Of a DNA stretch of 64,000 nucleotides, positions 19,588-28,508 are shown one piece after another (position 1 is the first letter of the stretch; every line of letters begins with the position of its first letter). The notes beneath the pieces were generated by a model. It was given only the letters and a program-made list of their open reading frames with translations, was not told the origin of the DNA and did no database searches. A program made the position numbers and the translations under genes. The stretch spans positions 2,046,001 through 2,110,000 of the forward strand of contig JAGKQI010000098.1 of assembly GCA_018806915.1 (NCBI GenBank). The letters run 5' to 3'. The DNA is from Phytophthora colocasiae (taxonomy: Eukaryota > Oomycota > Peronosporomycetes > Peronosporales > Peronosporaceae).

Positions 19588-20628
19588 ATGGCAACTCAAC
19601 GTCCAAGTGTTCTTATCTTCGTCAGAAATACCTTTCGGACAGCTTTGCTTTGGAATGGGAGGATGCACTTGGAATTTGAGGAGCCACCCACGTCGATAGG
19701 AGTGAGATCCTGGCCACTCGACTCTGCTATGGCGACGGCCGCAACATTGGGTCTTCGAGAGGCCAAGACGATGGCACCAAAGCCCCTATCACCCGACCGG
19801 GATCGTCGAGGAAGTATTGGTACAGTGGACGTGGACGACGATCTTGAAGAGCCGTACGAGCTCGACATGAGTGTGGAGACTGTGGCTCAACTGCTGGCCC
19901 TCAAGTCCAATGAGCTTTTGCAGTTGCAACGTACACATGACGAGTACGTCAAGTCGAGTTGTGAGTATGAGCGGGAGCTGGAGATCGAGGTGGATCGGTA
20001 TGAGAAGAAGACGCAGCAACTTGAGTCAATTGCACTTCAACTTGAACGGGATAAGGGTGACCTGAACTCGAGTATGAATGAAGTTAAAGAGGAGCTACAG
20101 GTCACGCAACGTCGGGAGCACATGGTCCAGACTCAACTGGGTGATATGAAGTGGAGGATCCAGAGGTTGGAGCAGGATAACGATGAGCTGGAGACTGCGG
20201 CTCGAGTGGCTCAAGCTTCGATCGAAGATCTCCAGCACAAATCCGAGACGTTGTTGGAACAAAACGTCTTCCTACAACACGAGAAGGAGGAGCTGATGAA
20301 GCAGCTTGCATCCATTATTGTTGCTGAAGTACATCCTGCTTCAATGGGACCTGGAGCTGTTCCTCGAAGTGCGAGCACTCGCTTTTCTCGTAAATCTTCG
20401 TCTCACATCTCGGAAGTTACCTCTCCCGTTCCAGTTCCGGAGGAGAATAGCAGGAAAGGAAAGAGGAGGAAAGGACGACGCCCAGAAGTACTCGAGACTT
20501 GTCTACACCTCACGTGTCGAAAATGTCGAGCTAACAAGCCCCACGCGCATAATGGGGGAAGCGACGAGAAAGGATCCGTCGCCGCTTTCTTCGATAGGCT
20601 CAAGGTTTTCCTCTTTGGTGAGCGGTGA
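19588..20628 (+). CDS. NudE/NDEL1-like coiled-coil dynein regulator
   Basis: Single frame of up to 346 residues. Residues about 95-245 are one long coiled coil with the NudE pattern: THDEYVKSSCEYERELEIEV, then IQRLEQDNDELETAARVAQAS, then LEQNVFLQHEKEELMKQL. These align in order with the conserved N-terminal coil of NDE1/NDEL1, which binds LIS1 and dynein intermediate chain to regulate dynein at centrosomes, kinetochores and nuclei. The C-terminus is basic with CxxC-like cysteines (LTCRKCRANKPHAH). The first 45 residues look unlike the family, so the start may be a later ATG (MATAATLGL, 19729). It begins about 80 bp after the carrier stop, on the same strand. Confidence 0.75.
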   Translation: MATQRPSVLIFVRNTFRTALLWNGRMHLEFEEPPTSIGVRSWPLDSAMATAATLGLREAKTMAPKPLSPDRDRRGSIGTVDVDDDLEEPYELDMSVETVAQLLALKSNELLQLQRTHDEYVKSSCEYERELEIEVDRYEKKTQQLESIALQLERDKGDLNSSMNEVKEELQVTQRREHMVQTQLGDMKWRIQRLEQDNDELETAARVAQASIEDLQHKSETLLEQNVFLQHEKEELMKQLASIIVAEVHPASMGPGAVPRSASTRFSRKSSSHISEVTSPVPVPEENSRKGKRRKGRRPEVLETCLHLTCRKCRANKPHAHNGGSDEKGSVAAFFDRLKVFLFGER

Positions 20629-20731
20629 CTGTGAAGATGGATGGATGAAGACCCCAGCGATTTTGCTGGTAACCAAAGCTGTTCACTTTCCAATCGACTG
20701 ACAAGCGATCAGTAGCAGAACTTACACAACA

Positions 20732-21259
20732 ATGGGATTGTTTCTGATCTCCGTGTTGATCCTGGTGATGATTGTCGACAGTATTGACCTCATTAACGCC
20801 AGAACTTGTTCACCAAAAGAGCTAGGTGTTTTCAATGACGTGACTGGCCAAGTGGGTAAATGCCTTCAAGACAGCAAGCTGAACTTTCAGATGCCGCCGC
20901 GTTCGAGTCTTTCCAAGGTTCAACAGTCTGCTTTGTGCCGGTCGAAGGCTTGTCAGATGATGATCGGCTCGGTGGACGATCTGGACATTCCTAACTGTGA
21001 AGCCACTTTTGACAAGAAGAATATGACGCTGCAAACGAGCTTGGACAAGTTCGTATCTGCCTGTGACACGGCTACACCAGCTCCGTCTCCGATCAAGCGG
21101 CGTAAATCGTTCGAGTCGTCGTCGTCTGGAAGCTCGGGCTCATTCCCCAAGAAGAACCGGTATACGAATATGGCTACTGCGGTGCAGTTTGGAACTCTAC
21201 AACAACTTCTCGTACTCGTGGTTATTGCCATGCTGTCACTGGGACTTGTCTTTCCTTGA
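20732..21259 (+). CDS. Elicitin-like secreted protein, probably GPI-anchored
   Basis: 175 residues. A signal peptide (cleavage near NA-RT, residue 23) leads to one elicitin domain with six cysteines in the family order: RTCSPKELGVF, VGKCLQD, SALCRSKAC, IPNCEA and FVSACD. A Ser-rich spacer and a hydrophobic C-terminal tail (LLVLVVIAMLSLGLVF) suggest a GPI anchor. Elicitins and elicitin-like proteins bind sterols or other lipids at the oomycete surface, and several are recognised by plants. This gene family is a strong marker of Peronosporales and Pythiales. No intron is needed. Confidence 0.9.
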   Translation: MGLFLISVLILVMIVDSIDLINARTCSPKELGVFNDVTGQVGKCLQDSKLNFQMPPRSSLSKVQQSALCRSKACQMMIGSVDDLDIPNCEATFDKKNMTLQTSLDKFVSACDTATPAPSPIKRRKSFESSSSGSSGSFPKKNRYTNMATAVQFGTLQQLLVLVVIAMLSLGLVFP

Positions 21260-21544
21260 CCAGTAACATGTTGATGCCTAACGTTCTCTTTCACTAAGCT
21301 CAAATATACTTTTCTTTCCGAATGATACATCAAGCTACTAAGTTTTCAAGAGGAACACTATGAACGACAGACACAACATTGTAAGCTAAGCTCACTTATG
21401 CCTTTCCTTTACCTGCTAAAGTTTTACCACACACACCTTATTAGAGATAATTCCCGCGTCTGAGCTTTCCTACCCACCTGTACTACTGGCAAATGTATGA
21501 CAAAGGTCAAGTTTATTTTTCCGGGCGCTATAGCTCTTGTTCCA

Positions 21545-23158
21545 TTACTTGTCTTCAATGCTTTTTGCGAGCACGGCACTATGTTGACCACCAGCATCAA
21601 GTTGAAGGATCGTAGCCTTTCCGAACGGTGTAATGTCGTTCCCATTTCTGTCATATGCCTCAGACCAATCCAGATGACGCGGTTTCAACTCATCACGGTC
21701 TTTTCCGTTTCCTAGTGCCAGCATATCGCCATATCCCCAAGAGAAAATTGCGTTGCTCTCAGTAAGTGCCAGCGTGTGGTTGGAACCCGTGGCAACCATG
21801 CGAACAGCACTGGAACCGCCGTCCTTAGGCGTTGGAATCGTCACCTTCTGCGGGCGGTCCTTGAACTCACCGACATTGCAGGTCTCGAGCATGCCAAGCT
21901 GGCCTGAGTCCGCACGACCAAACGTGTAAATCTCGCCATCATTGGTAAGGACAACCGAGTGATGGGTCCCTCCGTCCACGAATGCGACGTTCTTGGAGCT
22001 GAGATCTTCCACAAGCTGTAACTCGGTGCAGTTTTCAGTGTTGCCAATTCCCAGCTGACCGTAATTGTTAAGACCGCAGGTGTATAGGTATCCGTTCGCA
22101 CTCAAGGCGAACAGGCTGTGGAAGGATCCACAGCCGATACTCTTCACCACCGGGAGCGGGTCTTTTCCGAGCATCACAGGCTTCGGCTGCAGGTGCTGGC
22201 TGTACACCATGTCGACCTTATAATCTCCCTTAGAGTCTTTCATCTCGGCGTCCACCTTGCGACCTAGCTGGCCCATTTCTCCCAAACCCCAAGAGAACAC
22301 CCGACCATCATTCGTGCGCACAAGGTTGAACGCTTCGCCACAACGGATATCAGCAACATTGTCCAGAGCCTTGATCAAGAACGGTCGGAGCTGTTTCTGC
22401 TTATGCGCAGCCTTGGCGGACGAGGCGTCACACCACTGCTTGCCTTCCTTATCTTTGTAGCTGCCCCACGTGTACACCTTGCCAGCTAGAGTCACTACCC
22501 CGGTGTGGCAGTCTCCACAAACAATTTGGACGGCCATAGCCTGTTGCGGTCCGAATCCGTCAACCTTACTAGGTACGTTCTCGTCTTCATCGTGGCCCAA
22601 GGCTCCGTCATCACTACATCCCCACGTGTAGACTTCTCCGGCAGCAGTAACAGCAGCCGAATGCAAACCACCGCACGCCACGCGTACGATCTTGAGTTTG
22701 AATAGCGGACGTACCACGCGCGGGAACTTGACGGATAATTTGTCATCTTTCCTGGGGTCCTCATCGTCCATCTCTACCTCTTCGTCCGTGTTCACACCAT
22801 GGCCCAATTGCCCACAATCTCCACTGCCAAAAGTCAGTAATTGTCCCCCGTGAGCTCCGAACTTGGCGTCAATCTCGCGCGCGTAGCTGATGTACTCCTT
22901 CATGTTTTGCATCCAGCTGTCGGCCTTGTTAAGAGACCATTGCGTCTTGAGGTTGGCCACGAACGCGCGGTTCAAAGCTGTCAACTGTCGAGCCGCTTCT
23001 TGTGCGCGCGAGGTGGGCGTCGCCGTCACGATCTTCCGCGCCTTCAGCACCTGATTAGGAGCGCGAGGGAAGGAGCCGACATCGCTCTCGGGTGGCGCAG
23101 ATAGAGACGCCTCGTACTGCTCCTTGGAGACGCCCACGTCGACACGGCCGCGCTTCAT
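21545..23158 (-). CDS. RCC1-repeat protein
   Basis: Single exon, 537 residues. Seven blades of the RCC1 propeller can be counted, each with a G-x-[VL]-[YF]-[TS]-[WFC]-G core: LLTFGSGDCGQLGHG, VYTWGCSDDGALG, VYTWGSYKD, VFSWGLGEMGQLG, LYTCGLNNYGQLG, IYTFGRADSGQLG and IFSWGYGDMLALG. The N-terminal basic MKRGRVDV and the placement of blades from residue 105 are similar to true RCC1, the nuclear exchange factor for Ran. An insertion of about 20 acidic residues lies in blade 1. Assignment to RCC1 itself, rather than another RCC1-like protein, is probable but not certain. ATG 23158 is the only sensible start. Confidence 0.85.
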   Translation of the reverse strand: MKRGRVDVGVSKEQYEASLSAPPESDVGSFPRAPNQVLKARKIVTATPTSRAQEAARQLTALNRAFVANLKTQWSLNKADSWMQNMKEYISYAREIDAKFGAHGGQLLTFGSGDCGQLGHGVNTDEEVEMDDEDPRKDDKLSVKFPRVVRPLFKLKIVRVACGGLHSAAVTAAGEVYTWGCSDDGALGHDEDENVPSKVDGFGPQQAMAVQIVCGDCHTGVVTLAGKVYTWGSYKDKEGKQWCDASSAKAAHKQKQLRPFLIKALDNVADIRCGEAFNLVRTNDGRVFSWGLGEMGQLGRKVDAEMKDSKGDYKVDMVYSQHLQPKPVMLGKDPLPVVKSIGCGSFHSLFALSANGYLYTCGLNNYGQLGIGNTENCTELQLVEDLSSKNVAFVDGGTHHSVVLTNDGEIYTFGRADSGQLGMLETCNVGEFKDRPQKVTIPTPKDGGSSAVRMVATGSNHTLALTESNAIFSWGYGDMLALGNGKDRDELKPRHLDWSEAYDRNGNDITPFGKATILQLDAGGQHSAVLAKSIEDK

Positions 23159-24125
23159 AGGTGCTTATGGTTCGGATTGTGTCGCTCTTTTGACCAATGG
23201 ACCAGTATGTGGTACACACTATTGTGTGATCTACACGAAATAGTGGAGAGTGGTAGTTTACTGAAAGAATCAACCACAAAAAAATTCAGAGTGATCTTTG
23301 TACTTGCAGTGTAGACCTTAGACACTTTCAATATTTGACAGTAAAGCATACGTTGTACTGTACGGACTAGCAATGCTAATGTATGCAAGCGCATGCATAT
23401 ACCATGTACTCTGTGTGCACTGTAGGCGGGACCTCCGATACAACTGTAAATCGTGTTTTACATGTATTTTCCTCAGCTAGTGTACGGCCGTCCACAATGC
23501 CGACTAGACTACCGGGTACATGTAATGTACGTCGGAAATCCCCATCCGCTGCTCATGGTGTCGAGAGCGGCAGGATTGTACGTATGTACGATCGACGGTC
23601 AGTCGGGTGACCGTAGTTGACACTTAGCTGACGTCACGCAACGCCCAGTTGAAAATTTTTGTTTGGATTTTTTTGAAGATGCAGGTTTTAGACCAATCAA
23701 AGCTGGACGTGGCAACAACAACAAACGCGTGCATAGTCACCGGGTCAGACTGGCCGTCAGTACTCCGCCATGTTGGCGTGTCTGCATGCTGTAGCGGGCC
23801 TCGTAGCCGCTCGAGTCTGTACCACAAAAACGCTGCTTGGAAATCCTCGTGTTGCAATCTTTTAACTTTTAAATCATATACCCTTTAATATATAATAAGT
23901 GTTTTCCACAATGTCATCAGTAAAAATTCTCTACATAATTCAAAGAACTGTGAAATCGCGTACCGTACAACATTTATGTTTCGGCAGTAATGTACTGTTC
24001 CACTCGTATATAATTTTCCCTGTCTCCGATTGGCTGTTTTCTGCTCTTACGCCGGCTGCCGCCCTCTTTCGCTCACACGTCAATAGTCCGCAATTCCCCC
24101 AAGCTGCCCAAGGAATTCCTGTACG
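23159..24125. other. 967-bp intergenic region between divergent genes
   Basis: Lies between the RCC1 start (-) and the PDZ/PH start (+), so it must contain both promoters. Only short open frames without coding character are present. No RNA gene, repeat or transposon end was recognised. An AT-rich block is at 23820-23960. Confidence 0.5.
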
Positions 24126-25886
24126 ATGGAGTTGATGGACCAAATGGGCTCGTGCAATATCCGCGTGATCGACCTGGACGACGGATCTGTGCGTACAATT
24201 TCCTGGGACCCGAACGTGCCCGACCAGGTCTTCGAGAGCCTCGTGGAGTCCCAACTGCGTGCACAATTCGGCGTGTCGGACGAAGCCTGGGTGGACCTCA
24301 TCGACACGGCCAACTCGAGCCTCGTGCACATCACCAAGGACGTTCTGAGCAATGTTAAGGACTCGCTGTGTCTGTGTCTTTCCCCGAAGACGGAGGCGCT
24401 CGCTCCTATGAAGAAAAATGAGGTCTTCGAAGTCGTGTTCCAGGACCGGTCATTGGGGATGACTATCCGCGAACACAATGAGAGCGTCATCGTCAACCAT
24501 TTCAAGCGTAAACCGGACGGAGCTATAGGTGAAGCGGAAGCTTCGGGGCTTATTCAGCCTAACGACGTCATTTACAAGGTCAATGGCGCCCGTACAGTCG
24601 GCCGTAGCTACGACAATGTCGTGCAGATGCTGCAGACGCAGACTAGACCACTTAGCATCCAGTTCTTCCGTCCATTTAGACGCGAAGGACTCTTTGCAGT
24701 GGAATTCCGAGGTGCTAGTCTCAATATGACAATCACAACGGACGATGTGAACGTTATTGTCAAGGATCTGCCCATGGCCCATCCGAATATCGTTGGATAC
24801 GCGGAAGCTCACGGTGTACGTATTTTCGACGTCATCCATGCAGTAGATGGCGAGGTGATCAATGGATTGGAGTACAACCGAGCGATCAGTCTACTCAGTC
24901 GTAGCACTCGCCCCATGGTCGTGGTGTTTGGACGTTCCAAGATGATGCCCCCTACACCCGGAAGGTCCACGAACGTCATGACCAACCGTTTCTCGTTTGC
25001 GTCGACTGTGGCTCCGTCGCCTCGACCGAGCAATATGGACGGTTTCGGGTCGCGACGTGGCTCGGGATCGTCGATGATGAGTGGCATGGACGGCGAGAAC
25101 ATGGTGGTGGAGGAGATGCTCGAGTTCTGCGAAGGTTTGGGCAATGACGGCGTGCTGAACCAGAAGGAGGTGGAGATGCTCAAGGACATGGTACTTGCCA
25201 TGCGACCAGACGTGTGCAGCGCAGTGAAGCGCAAGAACAACAACGCCATTGTGGCCATCGTGCGATCACCTTTCATGCGCCTTTGGGACAGCTTGCTCAA
25301 GACCCGAGAGAGTATATTGCTGGCGGGGCCTGTGTCGCTCAAGCGCAAGAAACGCTTCCATCTTTTGCTGACCGACCATGAGCGCCTGCTGTTTGTCAAT
25401 AAGGACACTAACTTATTAGAGGACGAGATCATGTGCTCTCAGATCGTGACGGTGAGCTCGCGCTCAAAGTACCAGGAGCTCACGATCTCTACGAGCAAGA
25501 CGGACTACGTGCTGATCGACAACTTCATTGGACCTGTAATCTGGGTGCGTGCCATTCTGCCTTTCACGTGCACGCAAGGAGTTCTTAAAGTGGCGAGCAG
25601 CAGGCGCTTCCTCGTGTCCAAGAAGCGGTATTTCGTGCTACGTGGCAACCGCCTTACGGGCTACAAAAAGGAGAGCATGATCCACCAGGTCGGCGCTAAG
25701 AGCAGTACTATCTCCCTCGAGAACGCCAAGATTGAAATCTCGGACCCGCGTAACCTGACGTTCATCATCACCACCCCGGAGTTCAGTCAAGCTGGCAAGA
25801 AACTCATCCTTACGGCGACGTCGACAAGGGAGTTTAACAAATGGACGACTGCTCTGCAAGCTATTCAAGCGACCACTGCAGCTTGA
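24126..25886 (+). CDS. Two-PDZ, two-PH-like scaffold protein
   Basis: Single exon, 586 residues. Two PDZ-like units lie at about 100-180 (VVFQDRSLGMTIRE to RPLSIQFFRP) and 190-270 (VEFRGASLNMTITT to RPMVVVFGR), each ending in the YDNVVQML/YNRAISLL helix and a beta strand. A Ser-rich linker follows. The segment 395-487 looks PH-like (FHLLLTDHERLLFVN), and 490-585 is a clearer PH domain (RYFVLRGNRLTGYKK ending with the conserved Trp in FNKWTTAL). PH domains bind phosphoinositides and PDZ units bind C-terminal peptides, so a membrane-linked adaptor is likely. Partners are unknown. Its PDZ units resemble those of the protein at 43959. Confidence 0.8.
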   Translation: MELMDQMGSCNIRVIDLDDGSVRTISWDPNVPDQVFESLVESQLRAQFGVSDEAWVDLIDTANSSLVHITKDVLSNVKDSLCLCLSPKTEALAPMKKNEVFEVVFQDRSLGMTIREHNESVIVNHFKRKPDGAIGEAEASGLIQPNDVIYKVNGARTVGRSYDNVVQMLQTQTRPLSIQFFRPFRREGLFAVEFRGASLNMTITTDDVNVIVKDLPMAHPNIVGYAEAHGVRIFDVIHAVDGEVINGLEYNRAISLLSRSTRPMVVVFGRSKMMPPTPGRSTNVMTNRFSFASTVAPSPRPSNMDGFGSRRGSGSSMMSGMDGENMVVEEMLEFCEGLGNDGVLNQKEVEMLKDMVLAMRPDVCSAVKRKNNNAIVAIVRSPFMRLWDSLLKTRESILLAGPVSLKRKKRFHLLLTDHERLLFVNKDTNLLEDEIMCSQIVTVSSRSKYQELTISTSKTDYVLIDNFIGPVIWVRAILPFTCTQGVLKVASSRRFLVSKKRYFVLRGNRLTGYKKESMIHQVGAKSSTISLENAKIEISDPRNLTFIITTPEFSQAGKKLILTATSTREFNKWTTALQAIQATTAA

Positions 25887-26146
25887 GTCCATCCAGAGAG
25901 TGCTGGTCTTGAAAGCCAGCACAACCTAGCCCAAGAAGGCAAAGGCTGCCTCGATGGCAGCAACACGACAGGAAATAGTAGTATCGCAGCGGCCACTGGA
26001 GTGGCTGCGACGAACGCATTGTGATGCAGTGAATGGACCGAATGAAACAAGCTCGTTGCTTGTGCTGTGCTTACAACGTATGGGGCAAAAACACACAAAA
26101 TGAACAGACATGAACATGAAGCCAAATACAAAAGTTTTATACTATT

Positions 26147-27457
26147 CTAACCTCGTAGTTCCTTGTCATTCAAGTACACCTCGACTTCGGCAGCAAGTGC
26201 TTGGAACTCCTCATGTGGAACGAGATAGGCCCAGGTCTGGTAAAACGTCAGTTTCTTCTCAACAATAGCCAGCTTCTTCATCACTGCCTTCCTCTTCTTT
26301 CGAGTGGACTTATCCGCCTCACTGCTACACTTCAGGTCGTGCTGGTACCGCTCCAACATTGCACGCGTGTCGCTGAGGGCGTCAAGTAGAAACACATCTG
26401 TACGTAGAATCTGCTGCGCATCCTGGATAGCTAGCGCATTGGCAGCTGAGCCTTCACTCGACCGTTTCTCCAGACAAGCCAGACATACATGCTCGAGGGA
26501 TTCATACCGTGCATCTTCACTGAGAACTCGACAGAGATCCAATAGCAGCAGAGTCGCCTCTGTAACATCTTGCGCGTAGTCGCCATTGAAAGTCCGGAGC
26601 ACCAGGGCGTAGGAAAAGAGGATTTCTACCAAATGAAAGCGCAGATACGGTGACGGCTGACCTCCACCAGGTAGAAGAGCGCTCATATTCTCCGGCATCT
26701 TCTGCGCCTCACTGTTCGCAAAGAGCCCAACAGGATACAAAACTGATGGCTCCAACTCCACTTGTGTTTCTGCATCCTCTCCACTATCACCACCAATCTC
26801 TTCCATGATCAACTGACGCCGTTTCCTTGACGTCTCATTTCGGTACTTCCTCTCTGACATGAGCCACCATGGCGACCAGAGCTGAACGAGTTTGCCCAGT
26901 CTTCCATCGGCCACTTCTGCCAAGAATTTCTTCCTTTCTTCTGGCGTTAAACTCTCCATTGTTAATTTCCCTTCTCTGTCCAGTAGTGCCAGCTCTTCCA
27001 TCCTCTGCTTCAACGCTTCTTCATCATCCACGTGCTGCTGCTCTTCTTGAAACTCTTTCACTCGCTCCAGTAGCTCCTGAATGCTCTTTTGTTGCTTCTT
27101 GTCGTCATCTCCACGGGAATTCGAAGCCAGTTGCATTTCACTTCGTACATGACTCTCAAAGAACTGCTCAGTACAGTCTTCTCTATGCGATCGATAGCAA
27201 TTTACACTGCAATATGGGATGTTACAGCGCGGACACGTATATCTCGCCTCATGGGTAGTGCACACGCGACAAACTCGAGCCAGAGAAGCATTAGACACTG
27301 CATCACCTTCAGACAGCAAAGATACAGCTGGAGATTGGCTGGAAGGCTTCACAACCGACCGTAGATTGCCGAATCGGATCGGCACGCGCTCCATGATGCC
27401 AATGGTGAGGAATGACAGATTTTCAACCAATAAAACGAGTGATGGAAATGTAGCCAT
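26147..27457 (-). CDS. ZNHIT2-like HIT zinc-finger protein
   Basis: About 436 residues from ATG 27457, or 415 from the second ATG at 27394, which fits the short N-terminus of the family better. A HIT-type finger (CRVCTTHEARYTCPRC, then YCSVNCYRSHREDC) is followed by a long helical acidic region and a C-terminal helical domain (HLVEILFSYALVLRTFNGDY). ZNHIT2 links the R2TP chaperone with snRNP and other assembly clients. It follows the CFAP300 stop by only 30-93 bp on the same strand. R2TP also helps dynein-arm assembly, so the neighbours could be functionally linked, though this is inference. The frame is open further upstream without an ATG and overlaps CFAP300, so those codons are not used. 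Confidence 0.8.
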   Translation of the reverse strand: MATFPSLVLLVENLSFLTIGIMERVPIRFGNLRSVVKPSSQSPAVSLLSEGDAVSNASLARVCRVCTTHEARYTCPRCNIPYCSVNCYRSHREDCTEQFFESHVRSEMQLASNSRGDDDKKQQKSIQELLERVKEFQEEQQHVDDEEALKQRMEELALLDREGKLTMESLTPEERKKFLAEVADGRLGKLVQLWSPWWLMSERKYRNETSRKRRQLIMEEIGGDSGEDAETQVELEPSVLYPVGLFANSEAQKMPENMSALLPGGGQPSPYLRFHLVEILFSYALVLRTFNGDYAQDVTEATLLLLDLCRVLSEDARYESLEHVCLACLEKRSSEGSAANALAIQDAQQILRTDVFLLDALSDTRAMLERYQHDLKCSSEADKSTRKKRKAVMKKLAIVEKKLTFYQTWAYLVPHEEFQALAAEVEVYLNDKELRG

Positions 27458-27486
27458 TTCGCTGGACGTTATGTTTTGGTGGTCGA

Positions 27487-28319
27487 CTACCACGATGCTC
27501 GATAAGGGCAGTACCAGACTGTAAGCCAACGCTTCCGTGCATCTACAATAGCGAAGCACGAGTGGAAACGAGAGGGAGAAGCTTGAAATAATGCGTCACC
27601 ACTCACACGATACACGCGTGACGTGATCTCGATGTCCCGTTTCCCGTTGGCATCGGCGAGACTCTTTTTCACAGACACAAGAGCTCGGTACAGTGCACGA
27701 ACGACGCTCTCGTAGCTTTCAACGCGTGAATCAGGTTGACGCAGTGCTCCACCTCCAATTACAAGAGCGGAGAAGAGCTGGAAGATGAATTCTTGTCGGT
27801 CTTCGCCGCTGAACACGTCGCAGTTGTCTGAGTCAGGGTTCGCTAGCATCTCAGTGAGCAGATCGCCAGCCGTTAACCCGTCAAAATCTTCGTCAATACA
27901 TCCTCGAATACTTCCGTCTCGAGCCACGATGCCTGCTGACTCAAGTTTCTCGAAGAACGCCATACTCGTTACACTAGTGTGTAGTCGCTCGAATTGCAGC
28001 GACGAACCTTGATCAGGGCCTTTGGAGTCAGGAAGCTACAGAATGGACTTGTAAGAACAAAACCATGATGTAGAAGAGGAAGAACATGTCAACGTACGTG
28101 GAGAATCCGATGTGCAGTCTCATCCTGAAACAGTTCGGTTAGTAGCGCTTCATCAGCTTCGCTTGGCAGTCGACGATGTACGAGGAAGCGCTGCAGCTGG
28201 AGCGTATCATTTAGATTCCACTGCAACAGCTTCTGTCGGATTTCGTAGTCTTTCAGTGCTGGTAGTGCATCCGGCAAGTGCTCGAATGTTCCTGTCGGTG
28301 TCTTGACATCCATAGGCAT
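27487..28319 (-). CDS. CFAP300: Cilia- and flagella-associated protein 300
   Basis: Two exons, 28319-28098 and 28035-27487, joined in phase at a GTACGT donor and a CTGTAG acceptor; 256 residues against about 267 in animals. Landmarks appear in family order. An N-terminal helix reads QKLLQWNLNDTLQLQRF; MAFFEKLESAGIV precedes a conserved Asp/Glu region (GCIDEDFD). The most diagnostic block is GEDRQEFIFQLFSALVIGGG, followed by LYRALVSVKK, ITSRVYRVS and a closing strand (CFAIVDARKRWLTVWY). CFAP300 works in the cytoplasm in the assembly of outer and inner dynein arms with DNAAF2, and in flagellar motility. Its presence fits an organism with motile zoospores. Confidence 0.85.
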
Positions 28320-28508
28320 CGCAGCTGGTTCTTGTGGCTAAAAGATTTGTGAACAACCGACGAGTCGGGTGTGACTCTCCATTGTGCCGGTTCAACGAAC
28401 GTCATTTCAAAAGCCCTTGACAAGTTCATTTGTTCAGAAATTATCTCCTCTCTTGCGCTTCGACCAGGAAAGAGGGTCAGGAAATTGGACGCACAAACGT
28501 GCGTGCTC

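Noticed and set aside
27459..27559. Upstream extension of the ZNHIT2-like frame to 27559
   Set aside because: Has no ATG there and overlaps the end of CFAP300 in another frame. Internal ATGs at 27457 or 27394 fit the family.
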